Shown here in pieces: positions 1 through 7,876 of a stretch of DNA of 64,000 nucleotides. The notes under the pieces were generated by a model that saw only the letters and a list, made by a program, of their open reading frames with translations, was not told the origin of the DNA and did not search any database. Each line of letters begins with the position of its first letter. Positions within the stretch are counted from its first letter, which is position 1. The translations under genes were made by a program, and so were the position numbers. The stretch comes from Paenibacillus contaminans (GTDB lineage Bacteria > Bacillota > Bacilli > Paenibacillales > NBRC-103111): positions 32,767-96,766 of the forward strand of contig NZ_QMFB01000015.1 of assembly GCF_003285015.1 (NCBI RefSeq), given 5' to 3'.

Positions 1-1
1 C

Positions 2-259
2 CGCGATTATACGGAGGAAAAGCTTCGCGATATCGTCGTCAAATCGATCGATTTTTTGTCGGGGGAATCCGGCCGGCCGTCAAGTGCGGATGGAAATGAC
101 AAGAAGCAAAGCTGGACAGGGCCGGAAGGCCAGCAGCTTGATCTAATATATGAAAACGACTTATGGTTCGTATATGCCGGCGGCAATTTGGAATCGGCGT
201 TCGAAACCCGTGAAGAGGCCGAGGAATATTTGGAAGAAGAAGGGTTTTCACGGGCGTGA
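2..259 (+). CDS. C-terminal end of an unknown protein, cut by window start
   Basis: The reading frame is already open at base 2 and runs to TGA at 257-259, giving 85 visible residues. A TTG at 56 exists, but no ribosome site precedes it and the open frame continues upstream, so this is more likely the tail of a longer gene. The segment is hydrophilic and acidic, with a charged helix-like start (RDYTEEKLRDIV), a short low-complexity stretch, and an ending with WFVYAGGNLESAFETREEAE. There is no membrane segment. I do not recognise a family. It is separated from the next gene by about 300 bases that carry that gene's promoter. Confidence 0.55.
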   Translation, partial: RDYTEEKLRDIVVKSIDFLSGESGRPSSADGNDKKQSWTGPEGQQLDLIYENDLWFVYAGGNLESAFETREEAEEYLEEEGFSRA

Positions 260-357
260 TGCCGGAGCTTTCATGCGTGTTTTTTTGGAATGATGTTCTA
301 AATATGGGGAAAGATGAACGCGGAATTCGGTTTTATTCGGTTGTCGGTCAATTTCCT

Positions 358-387
358 TTGTTATTGCCGGGTGTTTGCGGGTATAAT
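358..387 (+). promoter_or_regulatory. SigA-like promoter for the 556 gene
   Basis: TTGTTA (358-363) and TATAAT (382-387) are separated by 18 bases. The -10 is perfect and the -35 matches four of six. This leaves an untranslated leader of roughly 160 bases before the ATG at 556; I found no recognisable riboswitch in it. Confidence 0.5.
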
Positions 388-555
388 TAGTATGTTGGTA
401 GAGGTTATTTGCAGGTTTATGTATACAAGTAAGGTGCGCGAAAGGAGCAAGAGGGCGTATACATCCAAATAGAACCTTTTCTTAGAAGAACCGGGGCAAC
501 CAGTTTGCTAACCTTTGTCCAAAAATAAATGGTTAATAGAAAAGGGGAGTTTGAA

Positions 556-864
556 ATGAATGTGAACTTAAAGTTTACGAATAACGGGAAAACGGCGATC
601 GGACATTTTACGAACGATGAATTGTTGGAAATATTCAAGCGGTATGCGAATACGCTGACCAAAAAGTACGATATCGTCGTTTCGGTGCCGCATGAGCTGA
701 ATCCGTCCATTTCCGAAGCGGGTGCGCTGAAAGTGTCGGTGTCCAACGTAAATTGCGATATGGATGCATTTTTCAAAGAATTGGGAAAAGATATTAAGGT
801 GCCTTTGAAGAAACGGCTCGGCGGGAAATTGGATACCGTATTTACAGCGGAGAAGATGGAATAA
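556..864 (+). CDS. Small hypothetical protein (102 aa)
   Basis: The start is ATG at 556, preceded by AAAGGGGAG with seven bases between. The ATG at 529 lacks a ribosome site. The product is a soluble protein of 102 residues, rich in Lys, Asn and Val, beginning MNVNLKFTNNGKTAIGHF, with no signal peptide, membrane segment or Cys pair (one Cys near residue 75). It stands alone between its own promoter (358-387) and a terminator (900-927), so it is a single-gene unit upstream of the germination operon. I do not recognise the family and assign no function. Confidence 0.7.
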   Translation: MNVNLKFTNNGKTAIGHFTNDELLEIFKRYANTLTKKYDIVVSVPHELNPSISEAGALKVSVSNVNCDMDAFFKELGKDIKVPLKKRLGGKLDTVFTAEKME

Positions 865-899
865 TTGGCTTTTTTTCATAGGGATATCAAGGGAAAGCG

Positions 900-927
900 G
901 CGTTCCTCGCGGACGCTGTTTTTTTTG
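900..927 (+). terminator. Rho-independent terminator
   Basis: GCGTTCC and GGACGC form a GC-rich stem with one bulge around a four-base loop TCGC, followed by a run of eight T. It ends the single-gene unit at 556-864. Confidence 0.75.
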
Positions 928-1031
928 TTGTTGTGCGGGCTGTAAATAATTGTAATGACTAGCGGCTGGAAAATAGGCTAATGATTGAAGTATGAGCGCG
1001 TACGAGAATAGAAGGATTGAGAGGCGGTAAC

Positions 1032-2729
1032 ATGCCGATTTTTCAATGGCTCGCCAGGAAGGCGAAAAACCGAAACAGACCCGTCGCCAAAGTCCCGAAT
1101 CAACTTCTGGAAGAGAGTCTTAACGAGAAAATAACCGGCAATCTAGAGGAAACGATAGCGTTCATACATAGCTTATTAGGCGAAAATGACGATTTTGCGA
1201 TGCGGCGCTTCCACGTTTTCGGACAATATCCTGCCGTGATGCTGTATTTCTCCAACTTGATCGACCAGGGCCTTATCAATACGGATATTCTGAAACCGTT
1301 TATGTACCGTCCTCCTCATTTGGAAGGCAAGGGCACGGAGCCTCACCGGCTGAAAGAAGTGTTATATAACGATACGCTCTATCACAGCGAAGGCATGCTG
1401 GAAAGCCGGCTGATCAAGGTGGTCGAGGCCATATTGCGCGGAGAGACGGTTGTGGCGGTCGAAGGGCTGGATGAAGCTTTTTTGATCGGCACGCGCAATG
1501 TAGAAAAACGCGCCGTCGACCAGCCGGCAACCGAGCAGGTCATCCGGGGTCCGCGCGAAGGCTTTATCGAACCGCTGGGGACGAATATCGCGCTTCTGCG
1601 CTACCGGCTGCAAACGGCCGATTTCCGCGTCAAAACGATGAAGATCGGCAGATTGACAAAATCGAAGGTCGCCGTATGCCATATCGAAGGGATCGCCGAT
1701 CCCGCGCATGTGAAAGAAGCGGAACGGCGGCTTTCCGCCATCGATATCGACGGGGTGCTTGATGCCGGCTATCTTGAGCAATTTATCGAGGACAATCATT
1801 TTTCCCCGTTTCCGCAAGTTCAGAACACGGAGCGTCCCGACAAAGCGGTCGCTAATTTGCTTGAGGGCAAGGTTATCATTTTCGTCGACGGTTCTCCCTT
1901 TGCATTGATCGTGCCGACGGTGTTCAGCCAGTTCTATCAAACGACGGAGGATTACTCCGAAAGATTTCTGCTGATGAGCGCTATTCGCTTGACCCGTCTT
2001 GTCGCGTTAATATTTTCGCTGGTCTTTCCGGCCTTATACGTTTCGGTTATTTCCTTCAATCCGGAGCTCATCCCGACGGAATTTGCCGTTGCCGTGGCGG
2101 GCGGAAGAGCGGGCGTGCCGTTTCCCTCCGTAATAGAGGTTCTCGTAATCGAAATATCGATGGAGGTATTGCGAGAAGCGACGCTCCGCTTGCCGCAGCA
2201 GGTAGGGGGAGCGCTTTCGATCGTCGGCGTGCTTGTCATCGGACAGGCTGCCGTGGCAGCGGGCTTTGCGAGTCCGGTTACGGTAGTCGTCATCGCCTTG
2301 ACGACGATCGGCTCCTTCGCTACGCCGGCCTATAATGCGGCTTTGGCTTTGCGGCTTCTGCGGTTCCCCTTGTTTATACTTGCAGGAATATTCGGGCTGT
2401 ACGGCGTCATGATCGGTTTGATTCTGATCGCGAACCATCTTCTTTCCTTAAAATCGTTCGGCGTCCCTTATATGAGTCCGATTATTCCCGGCAATATTGA
2501 GGGGATGAAGGACACGCTAATCCGCGGACCGTTATGGTCGATGAAAAAGAGGCCCGCTCTTCTTAACCCGCAAAATCAAAATCGTTTAGGCGGCGGCGCC
2601 GGCGGGTCGTTTAATCCGAAGCCTGACCGTTCGAACGATTCGTCTGACCTAAGAAATGAAAGGGGGACTGCAGCCCATGCAGGACGCGCGCCAGATCACG
2701 GCGATTCAAGCAGCGGCAATCCTCATTAG
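1032..2729 (+). CDS. GerA-family spore germinant receptor subunit A
   Basis: This is the A subunit of a spore germinant receptor of the inner spore membrane (GerAA/GerKA family, PF03323). I chose ATG at 1032 because GAGGCGG lies five bases before it; TTG at 1017 is an alternative. It is 565 residues long. The N-terminal half (about 1-310) is the hydrophilic domain typical of the family. About five membrane segments follow between residues 315 and 475, starting at RLTRLVALIFSLVFPAL. A Pro/Asn-rich cytoplasmic tail closes the protein. It overlaps the B subunit by 53 bases, so the two are translationally coupled. The A-B-C order is the classical gerA operon. The germinant cannot be told from sequence. 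Expression in the forespore under SigG is expected from the family, but I could not identify that promoter. Confidence 0.93.
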   Translation: MPIFQWLARKAKNRNRPVAKVPNQLLEESLNEKITGNLEETIAFIHSLLGENDDFAMRRFHVFGQYPAVMLYFSNLIDQGLINTDILKPFMYRPPHLEGKGTEPHRLKEVLYNDTLYHSEGMLESRLIKVVEAILRGETVVAVEGLDEAFLIGTRNVEKRAVDQPATEQVIRGPREGFIEPLGTNIALLRYRLQTADFRVKTMKIGRLTKSKVAVCHIEGIADPAHVKEAERRLSAIDIDGVLDAGYLEQFIEDNHFSPFPQVQNTERPDKAVANLLEGKVIIFVDGSPFALIVPTVFSQFYQTTEDYSERFLLMSAIRLTRLVALIFSLVFPALYVSVISFNPELIPTEFAVAVAGGRAGVPFPSVIEVLVIEISMEVLREATLRLPQQVGGALSIVGVLVIGQAAVAAGFASPVTVVVIALTTIGSFATPAYNAALALRLLRFPLFILAGIFGLYGVMIGLILIANHLLSLKSFGVPYMSPIIPGNIEGMKDTLIRGPLWSMKKRPALLNPQNQNRLGGGAGGSFNPKPDRSNDSSDLRNERGTAAHAGRAPDHGDSSSGNPH

Positions 2730-3792
2730 CACGATTATCGGCGTCGGCGTGCTGCCTCTACCGCTTTTTGCCGTTCGGGCAACCGGGGCCGGCGCTCCGC
2801 TGGTTACGCTGCTCGGCATTCTCGTCGCTTTTGCCGGTCTGCTGTTCATCACGATGCTTGGCATGCGTTTTCCGTCACAATCGATCATTCAATACAGCGA
2901 GGATATCGTGGGCAAATGGATCGCCCGGATCGGCAGCGCATGCATCATTTGCTTTTTTGCCGTCCTCACTTCGCTTGCCGCGCGCGAGTTTGGGGAAGTG
3001 GTCGTAACGTCCGTATTAAAGCGAACCCCGCTGGAGGTTACCGTTATCGTCATGCTGCTGCTGGCAGCCGTTACCACGCGGAAGGACATCGCCAAGTTTG
3101 CGTATATTCATTATTTTTATTTGCCCCTCATCCTCGGTCCCGGTTTATTGATCGTCGCGCTTTCCTTGAAAAATGCCAATGTGATCAATTTGCAGCCGAT
3201 TTGGGGGAACGAACCGGCGGGGATGCTGTCCGGCGTTTTGATTATTGCCGCTTTGTTTCAGGGTTCGTTCATTATAACGCTTGTCATTCCGGCGATGTGC
3301 CGGCCGGAGAAGGCGATGCGGGCAAGCTTGTGGGGGATTGTCGTATCGGGAGGGCTTTATTTTTTGATCGTCGCGGCAACTGTCGGCGTCTTTGGCGCCG
3401 AGGAGACGAAGCTGCTGTTATGGCCGACGCTCGAGCTTGCCAAAACGACGTCGTTGCCGGGTAATATTTTGGAACGGCTGGACGCCGCTTTTTTGGCCGT
3501 TTGGGTAACCGCCGTCTTTACTACGCTTTATTCCAGTTATTTTTTGACCATTCATTCCATGAGCAAGCTGTTTCGATTACGCGATCACAAAATGTTCTCG
3601 CTATTTCTTCTGCCGTTTATTTTTTTATTGGCCATGCAGCCGCAAAACATCATTCAGCTGTACGTCATTATCGAAAACGTAGGCCGTATCGGGTTGTGGA
3701 TAACGATCGCTTATCCTTTCGTCCTGCTTGTCATCGCATGGCTCCGTAAAAAGAAGGGCTTGCGCGATCCGAAGCACAAACTGGAGCAATAA
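2677..3792 (+). CDS. GerB-family germinant receptor subunit B (permease-like)
   Basis: This is the B subunit of the germinant receptor, an integral membrane protein of the amino acid/polyamine permease superfamily (spore germination permease, PF03845). The start is ATG at 2677, with GAAAGGGGGA nine bases upstream; the ATG at 2656 has no ribosome site. It has 371 residues and about ten hydrophobic segments. The first, near residue 15, contains STIIGVGVLPLP, the broken first helix usual for this fold. In known receptors the B subunit contributes the germinant-binding site. The gene lies inside the operon, overlapping gerA upstream and 52 bases from the C subunit downstream. Confidence 0.92.
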   Translation: MQDARQITAIQAAAILISTIIGVGVLPLPLFAVRATGAGAPLVTLLGILVAFAGLLFITMLGMRFPSQSIIQYSEDIVGKWIARIGSACIICFFAVLTSLAAREFGEVVVTSVLKRTPLEVTVIVMLLLAAVTTRKDIAKFAYIHYFYLPLILGPGLLIVALSLKNANVINLQPIWGNEPAGMLSGVLIIAALFQGSFIITLVIPAMCRPEKAMRASLWGIVVSGGLYFLIVAATVGVFGAEETKLLLWPTLELAKTTSLPGNILERLDAAFLAVWVTAVFTTLYSSYFLTIHSMSKLFRLRDHKMFSLFLLPFIFLLAMQPQNIIQLYVIIENVGRIGLWITIAYPFVLLVIAWLRKKKGLRDPKHKLEQ

Positions 3793-3844
3793 GATCAACT
3801 GCGGAAGGCCAAGCAGCTTTATGCAGGAAAAGGAGGGAGCTGCC

Positions 3845-5086
3845 ATGAAAATCGGAAAGCGGACGCTTCCGGTTCCGGTTCCGGTTCGGATAATCGGCGT
3901 CGTTCTCCTCATGGTTCCTATGCTTTCGGGATGCTGGGACAGTCTTGAACTCGATAAGCGGGCGGTCGTTTTGGGCATTTCGGTCGATGAGGCGGATTCG
4001 GGAGCCGCTGAGGAGGAGAGCGAGGTTTCGCATCTCAAGGGAAAATTTCCCGCTCCGAAAAACGATATGATTCGCCTTACCGCACAAATCGCATTGCCTG
4101 GCCGAATTCCGCTTGGGCCGGGGGAAGGCGGCGGGGTCGATGCGAAGCAAACCGTGTGGCCGATCGAAGTGACGGGTCATACGGTTGACGATGCGCTGAT
4201 GAATTTGCAGCAGCAGATTTCGTCCAGACTTTTTTTCGGGCATTTGCGAATTATCGTCGTGTCGGAAGCGGTGGCGCAGAAGGGCTTGCAAAATTTGAAC
4301 GATTATTTCCGCCGTAATTCCGAGGTGAGAAGAACGACCTGGATGCTGATTTCGGAAGGGAAAGCCAAAGATTTGATGACGGCGGCGCCGAAATTGGGGC
4401 GGCTGCCGACGCTGTATTTGATTACGACAATGGATCAGGCCGTCAAGATGGGCAAGTTTCCGAATAATTTTCTCGGCTCCTTCTGGAGCGATTCCTCGAA
4501 GAAAGGCCAGGAAGCCTATCTTCCTTACGTTGAGCTGAAGAAGGACAGCAACGTTGAAATCAAGGGGCTCGCTTTTTTTAAAGGCGACAAAATGAACGGA
4601 GTGACGAAGCCGTTCGAAATTGCCGCATTCATGTCGATCAAGGGCTGGAATCCGGCCGGATACCGGGGGTTTGTCCCTGTAGACGGAAAAGATGGCGCCG
4701 TTAACCTTAATGCAACGTACCGCAAGTCGAAAATCGAAGCGGAAATACGGAACGGCAGACCGCATATCAACGTTTCGGTACAGCTTGAGGTCAACCTGGA
4801 GGAGAAAACGAACGAACGCATATTCATCGATAATCCGGACATCATCCGGGAAATCGAACAGGCGGATCGGCAGGCTGCGGGCAAGATGTACAGAGCGTTT
4901 ATCGACAAAATGAAAGAGGAAGGCTCCGATATATTCGGCTTCGGCGAGCATATCCGCGCCAAAGAGCCGCATTATTGGGACCGTAATATAAAAACGAAAG
5001 AAAAATGGCAGGAAATCTATAAGGATGTTCCCGTAGACGTAAGCGTGAAAATACACATTCGGCGAATCGGGATGAAGACCAGGTAA
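3845..5086 (+). CDS. Ger(x)C-family germinant receptor lipoprotein
   Basis: This is the C subunit of the germinant receptor, a lipoprotein on the outer face of the inner spore membrane. ATG at 3845 has GGAGGGAGC just before it, and starting there places a clean lipoprotein signal at the N-terminus: a charged start (KIGKR), a hydrophobic core, and lipobox LSGC with the lipidated Cys at residue 30. The next residues, WDSLELDKRAVVLGISVDE, are the hallmark start of Ger(x)C proteins. At 413 residues its length is normal for the family. The longer reading frame back to 3728 overlaps gerB and would hide the signal peptide, so I reject it. Confidence 0.92.
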   Translation: MKIGKRTLPVPVPVRIIGVVLLMVPMLSGCWDSLELDKRAVVLGISVDEADSGAAEEESEVSHLKGKFPAPKNDMIRLTAQIALPGRIPLGPGEGGGVDAKQTVWPIEVTGHTVDDALMNLQQQISSRLFFGHLRIIVVSEAVAQKGLQNLNDYFRRNSEVRRTTWMLISEGKAKDLMTAAPKLGRLPTLYLITTMDQAVKMGKFPNNFLGSFWSDSSKKGQEAYLPYVELKKDSNVEIKGLAFFKGDKMNGVTKPFEIAAFMSIKGWNPAGYRGFVPVDGKDGAVNLNATYRKSKIEAEIRNGRPHINVSVQLEVNLEEKTNERIFIDNPDIIREIEQADRQAAGKMYRAFIDKMKEEGSDIFGFGEHIRAKEPHYWDRNIKTKEKWQEIYKDVPVDVSVKIHIRRIGMKTR

Positions 5087-5132
5087 ACCCGAGCTGCCGG
5101 GCTTCCGGTACGAGGGGGTAGGAGGTATGCAT

Positions 5133-5336
5133 ATGAACGCTACCGGTTATTTCTATTATTTCATATTGCTGCTGGCGGCGACAGGAGCGCTGACATTACG
5201 CATCGACGTAAAGGAATACGACCGACAAGGCTTGAACAAAGAGAAGAAATTGACCCGGCTGCTGGCATGGGGCAATCTAATACTTGGCGCATCGCTGTTT
5301 ACGGCGGATTGGGCTTTTCAGAAATGGTTTTGGTAA
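5133..5336 (+). CDS. Small two-TM protein of a germination operon (CLC_0170-like)
   Basis: This 67-residue protein has one membrane helix at the N-terminus (YFYYFILLLAATGALTL) and a second near the C-terminus (LLAWGNLILGASLFTADW), joined by a short charged loop. The start is ATG at 5133, because GGAGGT ends six bases before it; the ATG at 5127 abuts the ribosome site. It follows gerC by 46 bases in the same direction. Small proteins of this shape (named CLC_0170 family) are often found behind gerABC operons in Paenibacillaceae. I base the family name on size, topology and position. A role as a fourth receptor subunit is inference. Confidence 0.7.
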   Translation: MNATGYFYYFILLLAATGALTLRIDVKEYDRQGLNKEKKLTRLLAWGNLILGASLFTADWAFQKWFW

Positions 5337-5390
5337 TTCGGGCGAAGAGGGGCGCGTGAAATTTTTTTCGCGAATATAGGTTGTAAAATA

Positions 5391-5418
5391 TTGACTGCGA
5401 ACAAATGTTTGCTATAAT
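5391..5418 (+). promoter_or_regulatory. SigA promoter of the 5465 gene, overlapped by a LexA box
   Basis: TTGACT (5391-5396) and TATAAT (5413-5418) are 16 bases apart. This is one of the best consensus promoters in the window. A LexA-type operator fills the spacer, so a bound repressor would block RNA polymerase. Confidence 0.75.
5398..5411. promoter_or_regulatory. LexA (DinR) box 1
   Basis: CGAACAAATGTTTG fits the Bacillus LexA operator CGAAC-N4-GTTCG with one mismatch in the right half (GTTTG). It lies between the -35 and -10 elements. Confidence 0.7.
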
Positions 5419-5427
5419 AGAGTTATA

Positions 5428-5439
5428 GAACAAACGTTC
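5428..5439. promoter_or_regulatory. LexA (DinR) box 2
   Basis: GAACAAACGTTC matches GAAC-N4-GTTC perfectly. It lies ten bases downstream of the -10 element, and its centre is 29 bp from that of box 1. Two boxes on one promoter are typical of tightly held SOS genes. Confidence 0.75.
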
Positions 5440-5464
5440 CTATTTTGAGAGGGGTGCAAACAAT

Positions 5465-5761
5465 ATGCCGGCAAACAAAATCAGATTCATTGAAAGAGAT
5501 TATTTCAGAAAGCTGATGATCGATAATAGCGAGTTTATGACGGAGCATCAAATCGAGAAAATTCTTGATCAAGCCGGTACCCTCTGGGACGATTTGACCT
5601 TTAAATTTTATGACAACGGGACGCTCGAGATTTTCGATAATAATACGGAGCAGCGCGTTTCCTTGAATGAGCTGCGCGGCGCCGCTTACGACTTCTACGT
5701 GAAAGAAAGAATCAGATGGATCAGATCCAACCTCCAAATGAAAATATTACAAAGCGCATAA
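5465..5761 (+). CDS. Small soluble protein, predicted SOS-induced
   Basis: This is a 98-residue soluble protein starting at ATG 5465 with GAGAGGGGTG ten bases upstream. It is charged and probably helical at both ends (RFIERDYFRKLMIDN and YDFYVKERIRWIRSN), with a short middle segment rich in Asp, Asn and aromatic residues (FKFYDNGTLEIFDNNTE) that may form a beta hairpin. It has no Cys, signal peptide or membrane segment, so it is unlike the YneA cell-division inhibitors, which are membrane proteins. I do not recognise a family. Its only clear clue is its promoter, with two LexA-type boxes, which predicts induction by DNA damage. It stands alone, and the next gene is convergent. Confidence 0.8.
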   Translation: MPANKIRFIERDYFRKLMIDNSEFMTEHQIEKILDQAGTLWDDLTFKFYDNGTLEIFDNNTEQRVSLNELRGAAYDFYVKERIRWIRSNLQMKILQSA

Positions 5762-5878
5762 TGACTATGAATCTATAAATAGGAAAGTTACGAAGCCAAA
5801 GCATGGTGAATCTTCCGAAGTATGCAGGGAGGCACCGTGCTTTTTGCGTTCAATAATCGGACTTTGTTTGCAATTTGC

Positions 5879-5906
5879 AAAAGCAAAAAGACGCCTCAGG
5901 GGCGCC
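5879..5906 (-). terminator. Terminator of the VOC gene (minus strand)
   Basis: Read on the minus strand, GGCGCC and GGCGTC pair with one G-U wobble around CCTGA and are followed by TTTTTGCTTTT. It lies downstream of the minus-strand gene that ends at 5986. Confidence 0.65.
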
Positions 5907-5985
5907 TTTAAACGATTGCTATGCGATGATAAGCTGTCATATGAGCCGCGCTTAACGCTGCAGCCGGGGTATCGGCGAAACGAAA

Positions 5986-6411
5986 TCAGAACGTTTCCCC
6001 GCTGTCTAAATTGAACTGCCACTCGATTCCGAATTTATCGATTAAGCTGCCGTAGCATTTGCTCCAAAATGTTTCTTGCAGCTCCATGCGTACAGTGCCG
6101 CCTTCTTTCAAGCCATGGAAATACGATTTCAACTCGTCCAGGTTCTTATGAACGATAGATAGACTGATGTTATTTCCCGCATTGAAAGGCATGCCGGGGA
6201 AAACATCGGAAAACATGACGTTGCTTCCCACAATGTTGAGGCGCGAGTGCATAACCAGATTTTTGGCTTCCTCCGGCAGAGGATATTCCGGGTTAGGAGG
6301 CGCATCGCCGAAGCTCATAATTCTCGGTTTCTCCGTTCCAAAAACCTGAGCGTAATACTCAACCGCTTCACGACAATTCCCGTTGAAATTAATGTAAATA
6401 TCAACTGACAT
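5986..6411 (-). CDS. VOC/PhnB-like glyoxalase-fold protein
   Basis: This is a 141-residue protein of the vicinal oxygen chelate superfamily, PhnB/YjdN-like branch. The pattern is INFNGNCREAVEYYAQVFG at the N-terminus, then a loop with FGDAPPNPEYPLPEEAKN and the strand-rich VMHSRLNIVGSNVMFSDVFPG, ending with WSKCYGSLIDKFGIEWQFN, where the family carries its conserved DxFGxxWxxN element. ATG at 6411 has GAGGAG eight bases upstream; the TTG at 6420 is too close to that site. Members include bleomycin-resistance-like and uncharacterised proteins, and the substrate cannot be told from sequence. It is a single gene with its own terminator. Confidence 0.85.
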   Translation of the reverse strand: MSVDIYINFNGNCREAVEYYAQVFGTEKPRIMSFGDAPPNPEYPLPEEAKNLVMHSRLNIVGSNVMFSDVFPGMPFNAGNNISLSIVHKNLDELKSYFHGLKEGGTVRMELQETFWSKCYGSLIDKFGIEWQFNLDSGETF

Positions 6412-6575
6412 GTACAACACTCCTCGGCTTCGAATGGGAAATCATCGCTAAATGATTGTCCTTCAACATTATATCACGTACTTGTCCGATCACAAAAATG
6501 AACGGTAAAGCAAAGGGATGGCCGAAGTAGCATTCTCTATTGCGGGAAGCTTATAATGGTAGTTGAGAGGCACAC

Positions 6576-7655
6576 ATGCATCGAGAATTGCATGATATTC
6601 CGGAGTTCCAAGTAACGGCAGGTAAGAAGGTAAGGTGCAGGATGACGTTAACGATTACGCAAATTCATGATCTTTTCGATCAGATGACTAGACGGGTAGA
6701 CGGGCGCGTTCAGCAAAACGCGTGGGAGCAGCGGCTTACCGTTCCGTCGCATATCGGCGAGGGAAGCGTTACACGGACCCGGATTCGTCCGGGGATGGAA
6801 ATTATGATCACGGATATTACATTCAAACAAGATATGAAGCTTCGCATTCAGGAAAATTGTCAATTGTTCGAGCTAAGCTATTGCGTAAGCGGTGAAATTA
6901 ATTGCGAATGGAACGGCAAGGAAAGCCATACTGTCAACCAAACGGGCAATGTCCTTTTCCTGGAGGATGTTCAGGTTTATGAAGAGAAGAAGGCAGGCAT
7001 CAGGAATCAACTGCTTGAAATTAGACTAACGCCGAACGAACTGCTGCATTATGCCGGAGATTTGACGGAGAAACGGCAAATGGAAACGTGGCTTAACCGT
7101 CATCGGGGGAATATCGATCGTTACCCGGATACTTCGGCGATCCAGCGATGTGTTTCCGAGATGATCCATTGTACGCATCAAGGAACCATGAAACGGCTGT
7201 ATATGGAAAGCAAGGCGCTTGAATTTATCGCATTGTTCGGCGAGGCCGACGAATACGGTACGGTAGGCGGAAAGATGCTGCTTCGCCGTGACGATATTAC
7301 GATACTGAAGCAAGTGCACGAGCTGGTGCAAAGTCATTTCGAGCAGCCGTTGTCCATCCGCGAGTTGGCCAGGCGGGTTGGCATGAATGAATTCAAACTG
7401 AAGAAGGGATTCCGCGAATTGTTCGGCAAAACAATCTTCGAGCTTGTGCGTCAAAAACGGATGGAGAAGGCGCTCTGGCATATGGAGGTAGAGCGTTTGA
7501 ATGTGGGGGAAACGGCTGCCTCGGTCGGCTATAGCAATGCCAGCAATTTCACGACGACCTTTCGGAAGCATTACGGCTGCAGTCCCAGCGAATATTTAAG
7601 GCGCATCGATCAGCTGAATCCGGAGCGCAGCAAGCTGCGGTACGGGTTGGAGTAA
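6576..7655 (+). CDS. AraC-family regulator, PchR-like, next to siderophore genes
   Basis: This is a 359-residue transcriptional regulator. The N-terminal part (to about residue 220) resembles the ligand-sensing region of PchR-type regulators. The C-terminal 100 residues hold the two helix-turn-helix motifs of AraC proteins: HFEQPLSIRELARRVGMN, then VGETAASVGYSNASNFTTTF and the family end HYGCSPSEYLRR. I used ATG 6576 with GAGAGG six bases before it; ATG 6642 is possible. It sits directly upstream of, and in line with, the Fur-boxed iron transport operon, from which it is separated by a strong terminator. A role as siderophore-responsive activator of that operon is inferred from family and position. 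Confidence 0.85.
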   Translation: MHRELHDIPEFQVTAGKKVRCRMTLTITQIHDLFDQMTRRVDGRVQQNAWEQRLTVPSHIGEGSVTRTRIRPGMEIMITDITFKQDMKLRIQENCQLFELSYCVSGEINCEWNGKESHTVNQTGNVLFLEDVQVYEEKKAGIRNQLLEIRLTPNELLHYAGDLTEKRQMETWLNRHRGNIDRYPDTSAIQRCVSEMIHCTHQGTMKRLYMESKALEFIALFGEADEYGTVGGKMLLRRDDITILKQVHELVQSHFEQPLSIRELARRVGMNEFKLKKGFRELFGKTIFELVRQKRMEKALWHMEVERLNVGETAASVGYSNASNFTTTFRKHYGCSPSEYLRRIDQLNPERSKLRYGLE

Positions 7656-7668
7656 CGGAAGCAGAAGG

Positions 7669-7738
7669 CTTCAAGCGTGTGGAAAGTATGGTTCCTTAGC
7701 GAACGATACGTTCCGCATACTTGAAGTTTTTTTGTTTT
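7669..7738 (+). terminator. Strong terminator after the AraC gene
   Basis: CTTCAAG plus CGTGTGGAA pairs with TTCCGCATA plus CTTGAAG (16 positions with a few wobbles) and runs straight into TTTTTTTG. Confidence 0.8.
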
Positions 7739-7795
7739 GCTCCCTTTGCAAGGGAAAAACCTCCCCAGGCAGGTAGAGAAAAATAACGATGTAAA

Positions 7796-7810
7796 TGATA
7801 ATCATTATCA
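7796..7810. promoter_or_regulatory. Perfect Fur box
   Basis: TGATAATCATTATCA is the complete 7-1-7 Fur operator of Bacillus (TGATAATNATTATCA) with no mismatch. It lies 66 bases before the start of the siderophore-binding lipoprotein gene and predicts repression of the transport operon when iron is plentiful. Confidence 0.92.
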
Positions 7811-7876
7811 TAAATCATTCATCCAAAGCGGATCAATCGGCTGGGTGGAATAAATACAACATGAGGAGCGTTCTGT

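Noticed and set aside
1017..1031. TTG start for the GerA protein
   Set aside because: The ribosome-like sequence before it is too close; ATG 1032 has GAGGCGG at normal spacing.
3731..5056. 441-residue minus-strand frame opposite gerC
   Set aside because: It is a shadow of the GerC gene, which has a lipoprotein signal, a ribosome site and family motifs.
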